Numbered from the stretch's first letter, positions 32,029-43,547 are shown. The stretch: DNA of 64,000 nucleotides from Mastigamoeba balamuthi (GCA_902651635.1 CACRSC010000018.1:19656-83655); one strand, 5' to 3'. Program-made: numbers and translations. The notes: generated by a model not told the origin, from the letters alone.

Positions 32029-33186
32029 TGGGGAAATGCACCAAAGATCAAATCCCTGCTGTGTTTGTTCTGTTCCGTTGTTGTCACCGCCGCGGTCGAT
32101 GCAGGCGGATCCGCGGGCCCTATCTCACCAGGGCGGGGTGGCCGCGGTGTCCAGACGTGGTTGAGATGGCAGGAGAGGCTCGCGAGGCGGCGGAGCGGAA
32201 GAGAGGAACGAGGAGAGGAACGAGGAGCGGAACGGGGAGAGGAACGAGGAGCGGAGGCCGCGGCGGGGGCCGAGGGCAAGGGCCCACCGGGGCAGCGCCC
32301 GCACTGGGGGACCCGAGGGGGGAATGGGTCTCCCGCCGGCGGGCGCTGCCCCCGGGCCAGCCCCTCGGCCCTCGCGCGGCCGACAGGCGCGGGGGGGGCA
32401 GCGGGGCAGAGGGCACCAGCGGTGGCCAGCGCCCCCGCGGCGTCGGAGGAGCTGCGGAGGGGAGGGCACGTCGCGGGTGCTCTGGCTCTTGGCGCCCTCT
32501 GCCCCCAACGTTCCCCCCCCGCGCCAGAGCGGGCTCGGCGCCCGGCGTGGGGGCGCCGCGGGCCCCTCGTCGGTGGCTGCTCTTCCGCGACACGAGTTTC
32601 CCGGGGACGTCTGCGGATGTGCCCCGCGGCGCCCCGCACGCCACGGCGCACAGCCGCGCCCATCAGGGGGGCCCCCTGGCGGCGCGGTCGCCCAGACGGG
32701 CCGCCAAGCCCGCCGCAGTGCTGGTCAGCGCTGCCCACTCGACCGGCAGCGACAGGGCGCAGACGGAGCAGCAGCAGAGGACGGCGCGGCGAGACCGAAG
32801 CAGCAGGAGCCTTTGAGCGGCCCGCAAGGGCCGCCCGGGCCGGCGGGACCATATGTGCTCCAGCCTCCACGCGGCTGGCCCTGGGGTGCCGCCCTGACCA
32901 AGGGCGGCATGCAGATAGGAGCACCACACCACAAATTGGTGAATGAAGACACTTCAATTATTTGATCGTCCAAACTGTGTGATTTCTATCGACAGCTCGG
33001 TTTCTGAGAGAGACAGCTGAGGATTCCCGCTGATGGGGAACTGAAACTGACTGGTCTTTGGTCTGGTCCGTTTCCCGTCGCCAAGGCCGCAACAGTACAA
33101 TAACACCCTCATGTGCTTGTGTTCAACACTCTGAACAACGGGAACAAATAATAGATAAACGTCGCGTTTGCACTTTCTTGTGGCCA

Positions 33187-36100
33187 CTACTGTCTGCTGA
33201 GATAGAACCGGAACTCGTCGAGGTCCTCCTGCAGCCTCGCCGACTCCTCGACCCACGCCTTCTCCACAATGTGCTTGGCGCTGTGCGGGGGCTCCTGCCT
33301 CGCCCTCGCGGCCAGCGCCTCGAGCACGCGCACTCTGCTCGTGTCCCGCGCGTCCACGACGATGTGCGTCGTCTCGGGCGTCACCTCGTCCACCACCGTC
33401 CCCCCGTAGAACCGCACCCACGTCGCTGCGCTCTCCAGCGGGCTGAACGGCTCCTTCGTCTGCGGGTCTCTGCGGGGTGGAAATACGCGGGTCAGGCCAG
33501 CAGAACAGCAATGAAGAGGTGGTGAGCACAGAGCGCTGTTCGCCCGCACCCCACGGTGAGGTAGTAGTCAACGTAGACGACGTAGCTGCGGAAGATGGCC
33601 CACCACGTCTGCCCGAAGTAGTGCTGCTCCACCGCTGCCGCGTCCACCACCGCCCTGTCGAACTCGCTGCCCTGCTCCCCCACCGACGCCGACGCCTGCG
33701 TCTGCGTCGGGGGCAGCGGCAACGACGACGACGACGACAGTGGAGCCCCTGCGTCCTCGTCCTGCTGCTGCTGCTGCTGCTGCTGTGTCTGTTGGGGCTG
33801 CCTGCCCCCCAGCTGCCTGGACACCTGGCAGAACGCCTCGCGCAGCGTCTCCGCGGTGGCGTCCTCGCAGAAGCTGTCGCCAAAGCGGTCGATCTCGAGC
33901 AGGAACTTCTCCTTGGTGTCCTCGGTCGTGTGCACCATGTACTTGGGCCGAAGCGGCACAAACTTGCGCTCCGCCACGCACGCCAGCACCCACGACGGGT
34001 CGACGACGTCAGTCCTCCCCTGCATCATCAGGTTCTTCACCTTGACCGCTGCCAAGCACACGCGAGGGCACACGAGGTGAGCACGAGCGCCAGGGGGCAC
34101 CCAGCCGAGAGAGGGCAGGAGGCGCCAGCGGGCAGCACGCACTCTCCCTGCCGGCGACGGCGCAGAACGTGTCCTGCGTGGGGCACTGCACGACCTTGCC
34201 GCCGTGCCGCGCCACCAGCAGCTCGAGGTCCTGCTTCGACTGCGAGCCGTCGGCGGTGCCGTTGAGCACGCAGAGCTCCCTGCCCCCGAACGTGTCCTCC
34301 TCGACGACGACCCCCGACGTGTCCGCGGCCCGGAAGATCGGCGCCACCGCCGCCGCCGCCCGCCTGACCGCCACCGCGGTGGGGTCCTTCCTGGCGCGCC
34401 TGCCGGGCCTCGCGGCCGCGGCCTCGCCGTCGCCGCCCACGTCGCCGAGCTGGCGCTTGGCGTACCTGCCGCGGAAGCGCTCCATGAGCTGGAAGAGCTC
34501 GGGCAGCGTCATGCAGTCGTCCCAGCTGCGGTCCGTGCGGATGCCCACGACGCGCGGGAACCGCAGCGTGACGCCCGCGCGGTACCTGTCGCTGGGCACG
34601 AGCTGCGCGGCCTTGACCCGCACCACCCGCGAGCGCTGCGGCTCGATCCACACGTCGGGCCGCTCCTTGAGCCCCTCGGCGAGCTGCAGGCACCCGGGCG
34701 GCGCCTCGGGCCTGAAGTGCCGCCAGTGCTGCCGCAGCTCCTCCTGCAGCTGCCGCAGCTCCGCGTCCGAGTAGCCGCTGCCGACCTTGCCCAGCGAGAG
34801 GAACGCGGCCGGCGGCTCGAGGCCCTCGCGCGCAGGCGCCACGCCGACGAGGAAGTGCGAGATGGTCCCGCCCCTGCGGTCGCCCTTGCCGAAGTAGCCG
34901 CCGACGATCAGCAGGTCGAGGTCGTCGCCCACGCCGTCGACGTACTCGGGCTTGATCTTGACCCAGCGGTCCCTGCGCTCCCCGGGCACGTAGGGGCTGT
35001 CGACGCGCTTGAGCATGATGCCCTCCTCGCGGCCCAGGATCGCCGCGTCCAACGCCTCGAGCACGTCCGACGTCGTCCGCGCCGGCACCTGCTGCACAAT
35101 CTCGATCGTCTTCTCCTTGGGCCTGCACGCCAGCGCCCTCCCCCCTTCTCTCAGCTACGGTGCAGTGGACTGGGGCCCACCAGCTCGCCCGCAGCGTACG
35201 TGACGATCCGGCAGAGCACCTGGTGCCGCTGCTGCAGCGTCAGCTCCAGGATGGGCTTGTCGGCCACGTAGAGCACGTCGAAGACGACGTCTGCTCGCAA
35301 CGCGGGCACTGAGCGACGGCCGCTGGAGGAGAGAGAAGAGAGAGAGAGAGAGGAGAGAGCAGCGCACAGCAGAGCTGCTTGCCGAGGTTGTCGCCGGCGC
35401 CGGCGGTGGCGTCGCTGCCGCCGCGGGCGTAGTTGGCGAAGGACTTGAGCCGCCCGAACTCCTCGAAGCGCTGCAGGATCGAGTCCCAGACGAGCAGCTC
35501 GCCGTCGAGGATGCAGCGCGACACGGCCACGTGGTCCCGCACGACCGGCGCCAGCTTCTCGCCGTAGATGTGCGTGCAGTTGTTGCAGTTGCGCGTGAAC
35601 AGCTCCACCCTGTCCCCGTCCTTGTGCACCTGTATCCGCTCGCCGTCGTACTTTGTCTGCGCAGTCCCAGCCCACCCTCAGACCGTGCGAGGGGGCAGAG
35701 GGGGTGGTGCGAGGGTCCCGCGTGCCTCGATCACGAAAGGGTTCTCCTGCATCACCTGCACGATGCTGTCCGGCGGGTGCCTGCTCGCCAGCATCGGCTT
35801 GATGGGGTGGAACAGCGAGATGGACTGCGGGTCGAGCACGCCGAGTCAATCGCCCAGCGGGTTACGACGGTTCCGCGCTCGGAGAGCCGGGGGGGACGCA
35901 CGTCTTTCTGGTCGATTCTGAAGCTGGGGTTCTTGAGGTCCTCGCATACGCGGCGCAGGCTGCTGGTCGCGCTGAGCAGCTCGAGGGCGTTCTCGTGGAA
36001 GTAGCCCAGCACGCTGCGCTCGCTGAGGCCGACGCGCAGCTCCTTGAGCACGATGCGCACGATCCACTTCTGCTCGAGAGCCGTCGTCGCCCGCAGCATC

Positions 36101-36826
36101 GACTTGAGCACCGCGGCCTTCTGCGGGCGCCCGGCGGCTGCGTTGAGCTCGTCCAGCCGCTGGTTGACGTCGTACAGCGACAGCGAGCCCACCTGCTGGC
36201 ACCTGTTCCGCAGCGACAGGTACACAGCGCTCCCGAAGTCCCCGGCTTCCTGGTTCCCCAGCAGTGCAGATTCCCGGATATTCGCGATATTAATAGGGGC
36301 CAGATTCCAGGAATCAGAGGGACGGCGCGTTGCTGCTGACGGTGTTGGCTGCGGGGCGGCGCCAGTGCAGCAGGCGGAAGCCGTCCTCGCTCTGGTCCGA
36401 GATGCCCAGTATGTCGACGTAGAGCTTCGCGATGTTGGCCTCCTTCATCCCGTACGTCTGCCTCTCCTTGTCCAGCTGCGCCGAGCGGTGCACGCAGTAA
36501 GCCCCGGTGCCCCGGATCGATTCCCGCCAACCGCGGAATATCGGGAAATTCCATCCCCCTATATGGCCCCGCATTCAATTGATGCAGGGCGCGCTCGCCT
36601 GGGGCAGGAGGAGGCGCATGAGGGGGAAGAAGTTGTCGTCGTGGTAGTGGCTGAAGAACTTCTGCAGCAGGCGCTTCTTGCGCTGGCCGCTCGACTCGCG
36701 CGCGCAGCGCTCGAAGAGCTGGCACAGCGCGCTGAAGGGCACCGCGCGGTCGAACGACGTCGCCCCCACGTCGCCTGCCTGCACCGCTGGCGCCGCGGCG
36801 CGCGGCGCGTCGCCGCCATCGTCCAT
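33187..36826 (-). CDS. LIG4: DNA ligase IV
   Basis: ATP-dependent ligase of non-homologous end joining, working with XRCC4 in the nucleus. About nine exons. The N-terminal DNA-binding domain begins MDDGGDAPR (ATG 36826), with VPFSALCQLFERCARESSG. The nucleotidyltransferase core has the adenylation motif AKYDGERIQVHKDG (catalytic Lys), ILDGELLVWD, VVFDVLYV, EEGIMLKR and WVKIKPEYVDG. The OB-fold follows, then two BRCT domains (GRELCVLNG...DPSWVLACV and TWVRFYGGTVVDEV...KAWVEES). Between them SFCEDATAETLREAFCQV lies where ligase IV binds XRCC4, followed by a Gln- and Ser-rich linker. The tandem BRCT arrangement separates ligase IV from ligases I and III. The intron near 35331-35357 contains a GA-rich microsatellite. 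It looks intact; the stop is about 160 bp from the inverted repeat. Confidence 0.93.
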
Positions 36827-37187
36827 GAGCAAGCGAAAGCGAATCCCAATAATCTGCGAAAGATCCTGATTGAGATATTTCAGGATATTGATGCCCGCGT
36901 CAGCACGATTCGGAACTGGGTACTACAAAGAAAAACACGTCTGCCAAGAGTGTGGTTCCAAGGCGTCCAGTCAAATCACAACGCTCGAGGGTTCTGGAGC
37001 ACAGGTGGGTGACAGGAGATCCCGCCCGTGAAAACGGCTTGGAGTCGCAAGTGTTGCTGCTGCTCTTTGGCGGCAAATGACGCCAACTAAGGCCTGTGTC
37101 TAGCCGGGCTGATTAAGCAAGAAATAGCCGTATCCCATTTCATTGTGAGGTTTCTGTGTGGTGGGAAGTGTGTTGGTAACTTTATGT
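36827..37187. other. Intergenic, DNA ligase IV promoter side
   Basis: About 360 bp between the ligase IV start and the 3' end of the bZIP gene. GATATTTCAGGATATT lies at 36874-36889. No coding frame supported. Confidence 0.4.
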
Positions 37188-38555
37188 TCAACAGGTAGCA
37201 GCGAAGCCTCTAAAGGACCCCGGGGCAGGGCACAGGCGCTCCGTCTCGCCCAGCTCCCACACGTGCGACGTGTTCGTGTACGGGCATAGTCTGATCACGT
37301 CTGCCCCCATCATGGCGTCCCCCGCGTCCGGCGGCGCCGTGGCAGCCTCGGGCTCGCTGCTCCAGATCGACGCCCACGGCGACCCCGAGTGCGATCGCGC
37401 ACCGCCGCCTCCGTTGTTGAACAGCGACGACAGCGACGAGAACACGTCCGTCGACGACACCGAAAACAGCACGCGTCCCGTCTGCACCGGCGCCGTCTTG
37501 CCGCTGCGCGCGCGCCCCAGGCCGCCGGGCATGCCGCCGTTGAGCAGCAGCGGGCCCACAAACAGCCCAAAGATCGTCACGGCCAGCAGGCACGCCGCCG
37601 CCACGCCCGTCGCGCTGCTCACCGTCCTCCTGTGCACCGCCCGCGAGACGCAGGCCGTGGGCTGTTGCTGCTGCTGCTGCTGCGCCGAGGCCCTCTCGAG
37701 CTTGGGCACCTGCAGCCCCGCGGCCTCGAGCGCCTGGCGGAGCATCGCGTTCTCCGCCTCGAGCTCGGCGTTGCGCTGGCGCTCCTCCTCGAGCTCCGCA
37801 GCGAGGCGCGTGTTCTCCTCGCGGACGCCGCTGAGGTCCTTCTCCATCTCGCCGACGAGCTGCTTCTTCTTGTTGCGGCTCTGCTGCGCGTACTCGCGGT
37901 TCTTGATGAGCCTGCGGACCTTGCGCAGGCGGCGCTCGTCGAGGACGCTCAGGCGCGCGCTGGCCTTGCACGCGCGTATGTAGTCCTCGATCTGGTCACT
38001 CGTCATGCGCATCAGCTCCTCGTCGGGCGGCAGCGTCGCCTGCAGCTGCGGCAGCTGCGGGAAGCCGCCCACGGCGACGCCCAGCGGCGCCTGCGGCTGC
38101 GGCGACGCGACGACCACCTGCGGCGCCCCCGCGCAGCACGGGGCCATGGCCACCGCGCCGTTGACCATCATCATCTGCGGGGGCAGGCCGCCCGCCGAGT
38201 AGACCGAGGCCGTGGGCTGCGTGGGCACCGGCGGCGTGACGCTGGCATGGTTCCGTTTCCTTCCTCTCTTCTGCAGAGCCCCGAGACAACTGTGTCATTC
38301 CGGGTTGCTTCCGGGTCCATGGAACAGCCCCCTCGCCCTTCCGGATTTGTGTCTAAATCAACTAAGATGCAACTTGCGTGCAGACCTTCCCAGAAGGAGA
38401 TTAACCGAGAAAAGAGCAAGAAAGCGGGAAGATGGGCAGAACGGGCAACCGCTTGCGACTGAACCTCCTTTGAACTAGCGCCCCGGCATCGCGCAACTCG
38501 CGCAAGCACACCCAAAGAGCTGGAAAGGAGCGCCCCCGCGATACCCGCGGGGACT

Positions 38556-38589
<34 letters not shown>

Positions 38590-39008
38590 GATTCCAGCAA
38601 GGCGCGGGGCACAAGTGGTAGGAAACGGGAAAATCTGAAAAAATATCTCCGCCGCCTTCATGGAGGGGGGGCAGCAAGAATGGAAGTGGAAGAACGCACA
38701 GGAGCGGGCGCAATGGCGACAGGCTGCTCGTCGTAGACCTGCGAGGGGCTCCCCCCGACGGCGCCCTGCTCCTGCCGCGGGGTCGAGTCCAGCGCGAACG
38801 CCGCGCGCGCGATGACCGCCGCCGCGCCGCCCGCGTCGGGCGACGAGCACAGCGTCGCCTGGTCGTCCGAGCAGCTGCCCGACGACATCGACCCGTCGCC
38901 CGCGCACATCATCGCGGCCCCCGCGTCGTCGTCGAAGAGCGGGTCAAACTGCGCGAGGTCCGCGCCCGCGAGCACGTCGTCGAGCTCGCGCGCCGTCAGC
39001 AGCGCCAT
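37188..39008 (-). CDS. Membrane-tethered bZIP transcription factor (ATF6/bZIP28-like design)
   Basis: Two main exons. The first (39008 to about 38710) starts MALLTARELDDVLAG, an acidic region like an activation domain. The second (about 38245-37188) holds the bZIP: basic region RRLRKVRRLIKNREYAQQSR (with the N-x7-R core) and a leucine zipper (LVGEMEKDLSGVREENTRL and onward). A poly-Gln tract follows, then one membrane helix (GVAAACLLAVTIFGLFVGPLL) and a presumed lumenal part with NTS glycosylation. Just after the helix comes GRVLF, which fits the site-1 protease pattern R-x-(hydrophobic)-x. This is the layout of ER-stress sensors that are cut and sent to the nucleus. The intron holds a GCC repeat; the exact splice is unsettled. 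A perfect CRE palindrome (39221) lies about 215 bp upstream. Confidence 0.78.
38556..38589. repeat. GCC triplet microsatellite
   Basis: About 11 uninterrupted CCG/GCC units inside the predicted intron of the bZIP gene. Confidence 0.9.
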
Positions 39009-39873
39009 ATCAAAACAGATTCCCGGAGGAGGAGGGGGTTTTTGCGGTGTAGGGGGTGGGAGTCGAGTGCTGGTGCGCGGGAGAGGGGGCTGGCGGTGGG
39101 GTGGCACGGGGAGGTGTTCGCGGGGCCTGCGCGCGGGCTGTGGGGTCGGGCGCGGTGTTCGGGGTCTGTGCCACCCGGGGGTGCTTAATTTTTCCTCCAG
39201 AGTGACTTCGTGGTCAATCGTGACGTCAGCTCAGGAAAAGCCGGAATATTTTTTCTCCTGTGGCTCTGGGTGCGGGCACCGTGTCCCCACTACTTGCCGT
39301 GCGGTGTTTCCTCGGTCGCGCTTCTGTTTGTTCTTTTTTTTCTTATGATTGGTGTTTGGATTGTAGGAGTACGTGGCGTGCGAGACGGATTTCTGGATTC
39401 ACTTATATGGAAGTGAACCCCGGAAGCGGTCAGCGAGCAGGGAGGGCATTCCCCTGTCATCAAATGCATACATACTTTCATTTCGCACACCCTAACAAAA
39501 AGCGTCTTCGGTGTGGGGTTTCACCCCCCACCTTTTGGCTACTCGAATTGGTTTGCATTTTCGATCACCATCATCATGGACATCCAAATTCAAAGACCTG
39601 AGGACTTCCATGATTTCAACCACGAGGCACGCGCTCGCAGCACGTACGGCGGTCGGCTCTCGAGAGAAAAAACAGTGTACACCACACAGAAACTCTGTGC
39701 ACCTTCGCGGCAGAAGTCAAAGGACTTTGCTCGAACCTCTAGAAAAAAGTACTAGCCCTGTTTCCCACACAAAGGCCAACACAGCAGTCCCCGCTTGCTT
39801 TGTCGGGCGCCGCCAGATGAGGCAGGCCATTGATTGTGTGCTCGGGAGGGGACTGCCCCCGGGGATGCCTGCT
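39009..39873. other. Intergenic between bZIP start and CH-ankyrin gene end
   Basis: About 860 bp. The bZIP promoter side has the CRE palindrome and GCCGGAATATTTTTTC (39242-39257). The rest is mixed composition with no supported gene. Confidence 0.45.
39221..39228. promoter_or_regulatory. CRE palindrome upstream of the bZIP gene
   Basis: TGACGTCA, the full palindromic site bound by CREB/ATF-class bZIP proteins, about 215 bp upstream of the bZIP start at 39008 (minus strand). Its place suggests self-regulation; an 8-bp match could also be chance. Confidence 0.45.
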
Positions 39874-42482
39874 CTACTTGCTGGCGAACTGGTCGGGCAG
39901 CGGGGGCGCGTCGGGCTTGTCCATCATCTTGACCTTGGGCTTCTTGGCCTCGCCGTCCTGCCCAGCCTTGTTCATCGGCGGCACGGGGACCCTCATGACC
40001 TCGGCGAGGTACGTCGCCAGCGGCAGGAACCCAAAGTAGGCCGCGAGGTCCAGCGGCGTGCGGCCGCGCGAGTTGGTGCGCCTGAGGTCGGCCCCGCGCT
40101 CGACGAGCAGGCGCACGATCTGCTCGTGGTTCCAGAAGACGGCCAGGTGCAGCGCCGTCTGGCCGTTGGTGTTGGTGATGTTCTGGTCGGCGCCGTGGTC
40201 GAGCAGCGCGCGCACCGTCTCGATCGACGGCGTCTTGGTGCCGATGGCGATGTGCAGCGGCGTGTAGCCCTTGATCTCGCTGTTGGGCTCGTTCAGGCGC
40301 GCGCCGCGCGAGATGAGCAGGTCTGCGAGCTTGAGGTGCTCGTTGTAGATGACGATGTGTATGGGCTTCCACCCGCCCTCGCTGCCCATGTTCACGTCGG
40401 CGCCCTTGTCGAGCAGGTACTCGACGACGGCCGTGAACCCGTTCTCGCACGCGTGGTACAGCGGCGTCGTGCCCTGCTTCGACTGCGGGTTGATCTTGGC
40501 CTTGCGCTCGGCCAGCATCTTGACCACCGGCAGGTGCCCGCGCGAGGCGGCCCCGTGCATCGGCGTCCACCCGTCGGCGTTCTGCACGTCGACGTTGGCC
40601 CCGCGCTTGACCAGCGACTCGACCGCCGTCGTGTTGCCGTTGTAGGCCGCCGCGTACAGCGCGCTGCGGCCGTTGGCCATCGCCAGGTTCACGTCGCCGC
40701 CGCGCTCGGCCATCATCTCGACCAGCGCGATGTTGTCGACCTCGGCGGCCAGCATCAGCGGCGTGGCGCCGTCCCTGTTCTTGGCGTTGACGTTGGCCCC
40801 GAGCCGCAGCAGCTGCTCGACCACGTCGCGGCTGCCGCGCACGACGGCGCAGTGCAGCGGCGTGTTCAGGTCCACCGTGCGCGCGGTGTTGACGTTGGAC
40901 GTCGTCCCCACGAGCCTCACCATCTCGCCGTCGCTGAACTCGGCCGCCATGTGCAGCGGTATCTCCCCGTTCTTGTTCTTGGCGTCCACCGACGCCCTGC
41001 GATCCCCCCAAGAAATGCCTGCGTTAGCGTCACGGCCACCGTCGCAATGGGGGAATGGCCCCCGCACTTCTTCTGCACGAGCGCGCGGGCGACGACGTGG
41101 TTGCCCTCGCGCGCGGCGATGTGCAGCGCAGTGTCGCCCGCGGCGTTGGTGGCGCGGACGTCGGCGCCGGCGATGATCACCTTGAGCGCCGCCTCGTCGC
41201 TGCCGTCGCTGACGGCGGCCAGCAGCGGCGTGAGCCCCGCGTGGTTCTTGTGGTCGACGCCCGCCCGCGCCTCGATCAGCTGGTCGACGATGGACACGGG
41301 CTCGCGGACGACCGCGAGGAGCAGGGCCGTGTCGCCCGCCTTGGTCTGGCGCTCGACGTCCGCGCCCGCGCCGATGAGCTTGGCGACGGCCTCGGGCACC
41401 GAGTGGTTGACCGCGAGGTGCAGCGCCGTGTAGCCCTCGGCGTTGGCCGCGTTGATGTCGCCGCAGCGCTGCTTGTTGGCCAGCAGCAGGTCGACGCACT
41501 CGAGCGTGTCGGCCGACTGCACGGCGAGCTGCAGCGCCGTCGTGCCGTCGCCGAGCGCCTTGGCCTCGGCCTCGAGCTCCAGCAGGCGCGACTCGGCGCG
41601 CGGCGTCGCGGGCTTGCGGGGCGACGGGGGCACCGCCGCCGTCTCGCTGTCCACCTTGCGCCTGCAGACCGTCGACGCATCCTCCCACACCACGGGGTAG
41701 CCCTTCTTCGTGGCGGTGTCTGCCAGCGTCTGGATCGTCGTGAACACGAGCCTCTGTGGGGGCAGGGAGGTGAGCCAACGGACAAAGACCCTCCTATTAA
41801 ACTGGGGGGGATGGGGATCGGATGAAGGGGGTGGGATGTATTGGAAAAGCTCGGGTTGAATTCAATAAAACGAAATTGAAACACAGGGGGGGAGAGAGAG
41901 GCCGAACCATGTTCTTCCTGGAGAAGAGGTCCTCGACCTGGAAGCACGCGGCCTCGGGGATGTTGAGCTTCGTGATGATCGACAGGAACGTCGCGACGTT
42001 CTGGTACAACACAGACGTGAGAACTCCCGTCCCTTCGCGATCCCAGCGCCGCCACGCGCCGCGCCCTCCCCAGAGGCGGGGAGGGGCGCCGGCAGCGGGC
42101 AGGGGTGGTCCTTGGGGCCCTGGGGGGCTGTGCGGCGCACCTCGCGCAGCTGGAAGGCGAGGGAGTTGGGCGGGTAGATGTGCTTGATCATGCCGGGGAA
42201 CATCTTGTTGACCAGGCGGCAGAGCACCGTCCCGTCGCCCAGCGCCTCGTGCATGTCGTCGCACAGCGTCTCGCCCAGCACGCGCTCGATCCAGTCCTTC
42301 ACCTCGACCTGCACGAGCCCCCCCAACGTCCGTTGAGACCGCCAGCCAGGGCAGGGGGGACGGGGGAGTGGAACAGCGGGGGAAAACGAGACCTCCTTCT
42401 GGATGAGGGCCGCCGCGTTGGCCTCGCGCCGCGTGAGGCTCGGGTTGCGGATCACGCGCTTGTTCATGAATGCCTCGCTCAT
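39874..42482 (-). CDS. Calponin-homology domain protein with about 15 ankyrin repeats
   Basis: Five exons joined in phase. The start at 42482 gives MSEAFMNKRVIRNPSLTRREA. Residues about 30-150 form one CH domain of the calponin/transgelin type: VEVKDWIERVLGETL, ALGDGTVLCRLVNKMFPGMI, NVATFLSIITKLNIPEAACF, and QVEDLFSRKNM. A linker (DSETAAVPPSPRKPATPRAE) leads into a long ankyrin array; I count about 15 repeats with the G-x-T-(A/P)-L-x-x-A core (GYTALHLAV, GDTALHIAA, GATPLMLAA, GQTALHLAV, GRTPLDLAA). A charged tail KKPKVKMMDKPDAPPLP ends the protein, about 770 residues. CH domains of this class bind actin or signalling partners, so a cytoskeletal adaptor is likely. No catalytic domain. Exon joins are well supported. 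Confidence 0.85.
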
Positions 42483-42680
42483 TGTGCCGGTGCCGCCTGC
42501 GTTCTGTGCAACGCTTCTCCGATCAGCCTCTCCCGGTTTGCTTTCTTGTGCGTTTGAATAACCGGACCACGAGGGGGGGAGAATCTCTGCCGAAAATCTA
42601 GTTCTAACAATTCAATTCCTCGAGTCCGGAATAACAGTTCCGTTTCGACCGGTTTCCACTCGAAATCGATTCAGAGAGGG

Positions 42681-43345
42681 CTACTCCTCGTGGCGCCTGC
42701 TCGCGCTGCCCGCGATGTCCGCTGGGCGCTTGAGGGCCACGGCCTGTGCGGGCTCCTTGATGTTGTCCACGACCGTGACGACGATCCCCGAGAGCAGCGC
42801 CGAGAGGAACGTGCGGTGCGGCTCGATCACGCGGTCCCACACAATGTCGGGCGCCAGCCTCGCTGTGAGCCCCGTCATCTGTCGCCAGCCCTGAGTGAGT
42901 TCTGGAATCGGGCCTCTCTGAAGCGTCGCACCTCGACCAGGATCTCGCAGATGCCGAGGAGGACCACCGCGTGAGCAAACCTGTTCTGCCACTCCTCCAG
43001 CGACAGCATCACAGTCACTGCGAGGCGATCGTTAACGCCGACAGCGCGGAGGGATGTGGGTGAAGGGGATAGAGGTGCACGCATACCGACCGTGTGGACG
43101 CCGATGGCGCAGACGATCCAGGGCAGCGACCCGCTGATCTCGAGGAACGCGGCCCTGGGGGTCGACGAGGGCAGCGCGGTGTCGAGGCCCTTGCTAAGGA
43201 TGACGCTCGCCACCAGCACGAGCGTGTACAGCAGCGCCACGGTGAGGTACCCCATCGCGTTGGTCTCGGCCAGGCACCGCCACCAGCGCTCGGGCGCGGG
43301 CTCCGCGATGCGGGCAGCGGGGACAGAGACCTGCTTCACGGACAT
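42681..43345 (-). CDS. Small four-helix membrane protein, unknown function
   Basis: Three exons join in phase: the first from 43345 (MSVKQVSVPAARIAEPAPERWWRC), a middle exon (TVMLSLEEWQNRFAH), and the last to 42681, about 186 residues. Four likely membrane helices: YLTVALLYTLVLVASVIL, LPWIVCAIGVHTV, FAHAVVLLGICEILVE, and FLSALLSGIVVTVVDNI. The C-terminus is basic and cytosolic-looking (ASRRHEE). I do not recognise the family. The gene is divergent from the RWD/F-box gene with about 200 bp between starts, so they may share a promoter. Confidence 0.6.
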
Positions 43346-43547
43346 CTCGCAGGGAGATAATGAAAAGGCCAGGAGCTGCCTGAGTGTCGCTTTGTCGCCG
43401 GCGGGCCCGTCACGTCACTGCTGACATCCGGAGACGAAAAACGAAATCATGACGTGCTCGTTTTTCACAATTGATGATAAATCAATCCACTTGTTCTATT
43501 TATTCTAACAGCCGCACCCGACGAGCGCACTGCGGCAATAACTGGAG

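Larger units (their letters stand above)
29341..33024. repeat. Giant near-perfect inverted repeat, arms about 1.7-1.8 kb around a short spacer
   Basis: The left arm runs from about 29341 to 31128 and the right arm from about 31277 to 33024, read in opposite directions, around a unique spacer of about 150 bp. Near the centre a 354-bp stretch (30687-31040) pairs with 31366-31719 and translates identically. The arms differ by scattered substitutions and small indels (for example a few bases missing on the right near 32665-32675, and one CAG unit fewer), so they are not a simple assembly copy. Each arm holds an outward TATA box with a heat-shock element and two imperfect modules of about 190 bp. 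The whole sits between the 3' ends of two convergent genes. It could be an inverted duplication of a stress-induced gene or a foldback-type element. All frames are open for long stretches because of the base composition, so no protein can be asserted. Confidence 0.85.

Noticed and set aside
29341-33024. Treating the palindrome as an assembly or amplification artefact
   Set aside because: Arms carry several independent substitutions and in/dels, and the spacer is unique sequence, so a simple foldback chimera is unlikely; long reads should still confirm.
29341-33024. Hsp70 or another known heat-shock protein gene in the palindrome arms
   Set aside because: No Hsp70, Hsp90 or small heat-shock motif in any frame, despite the heat-shock elements.
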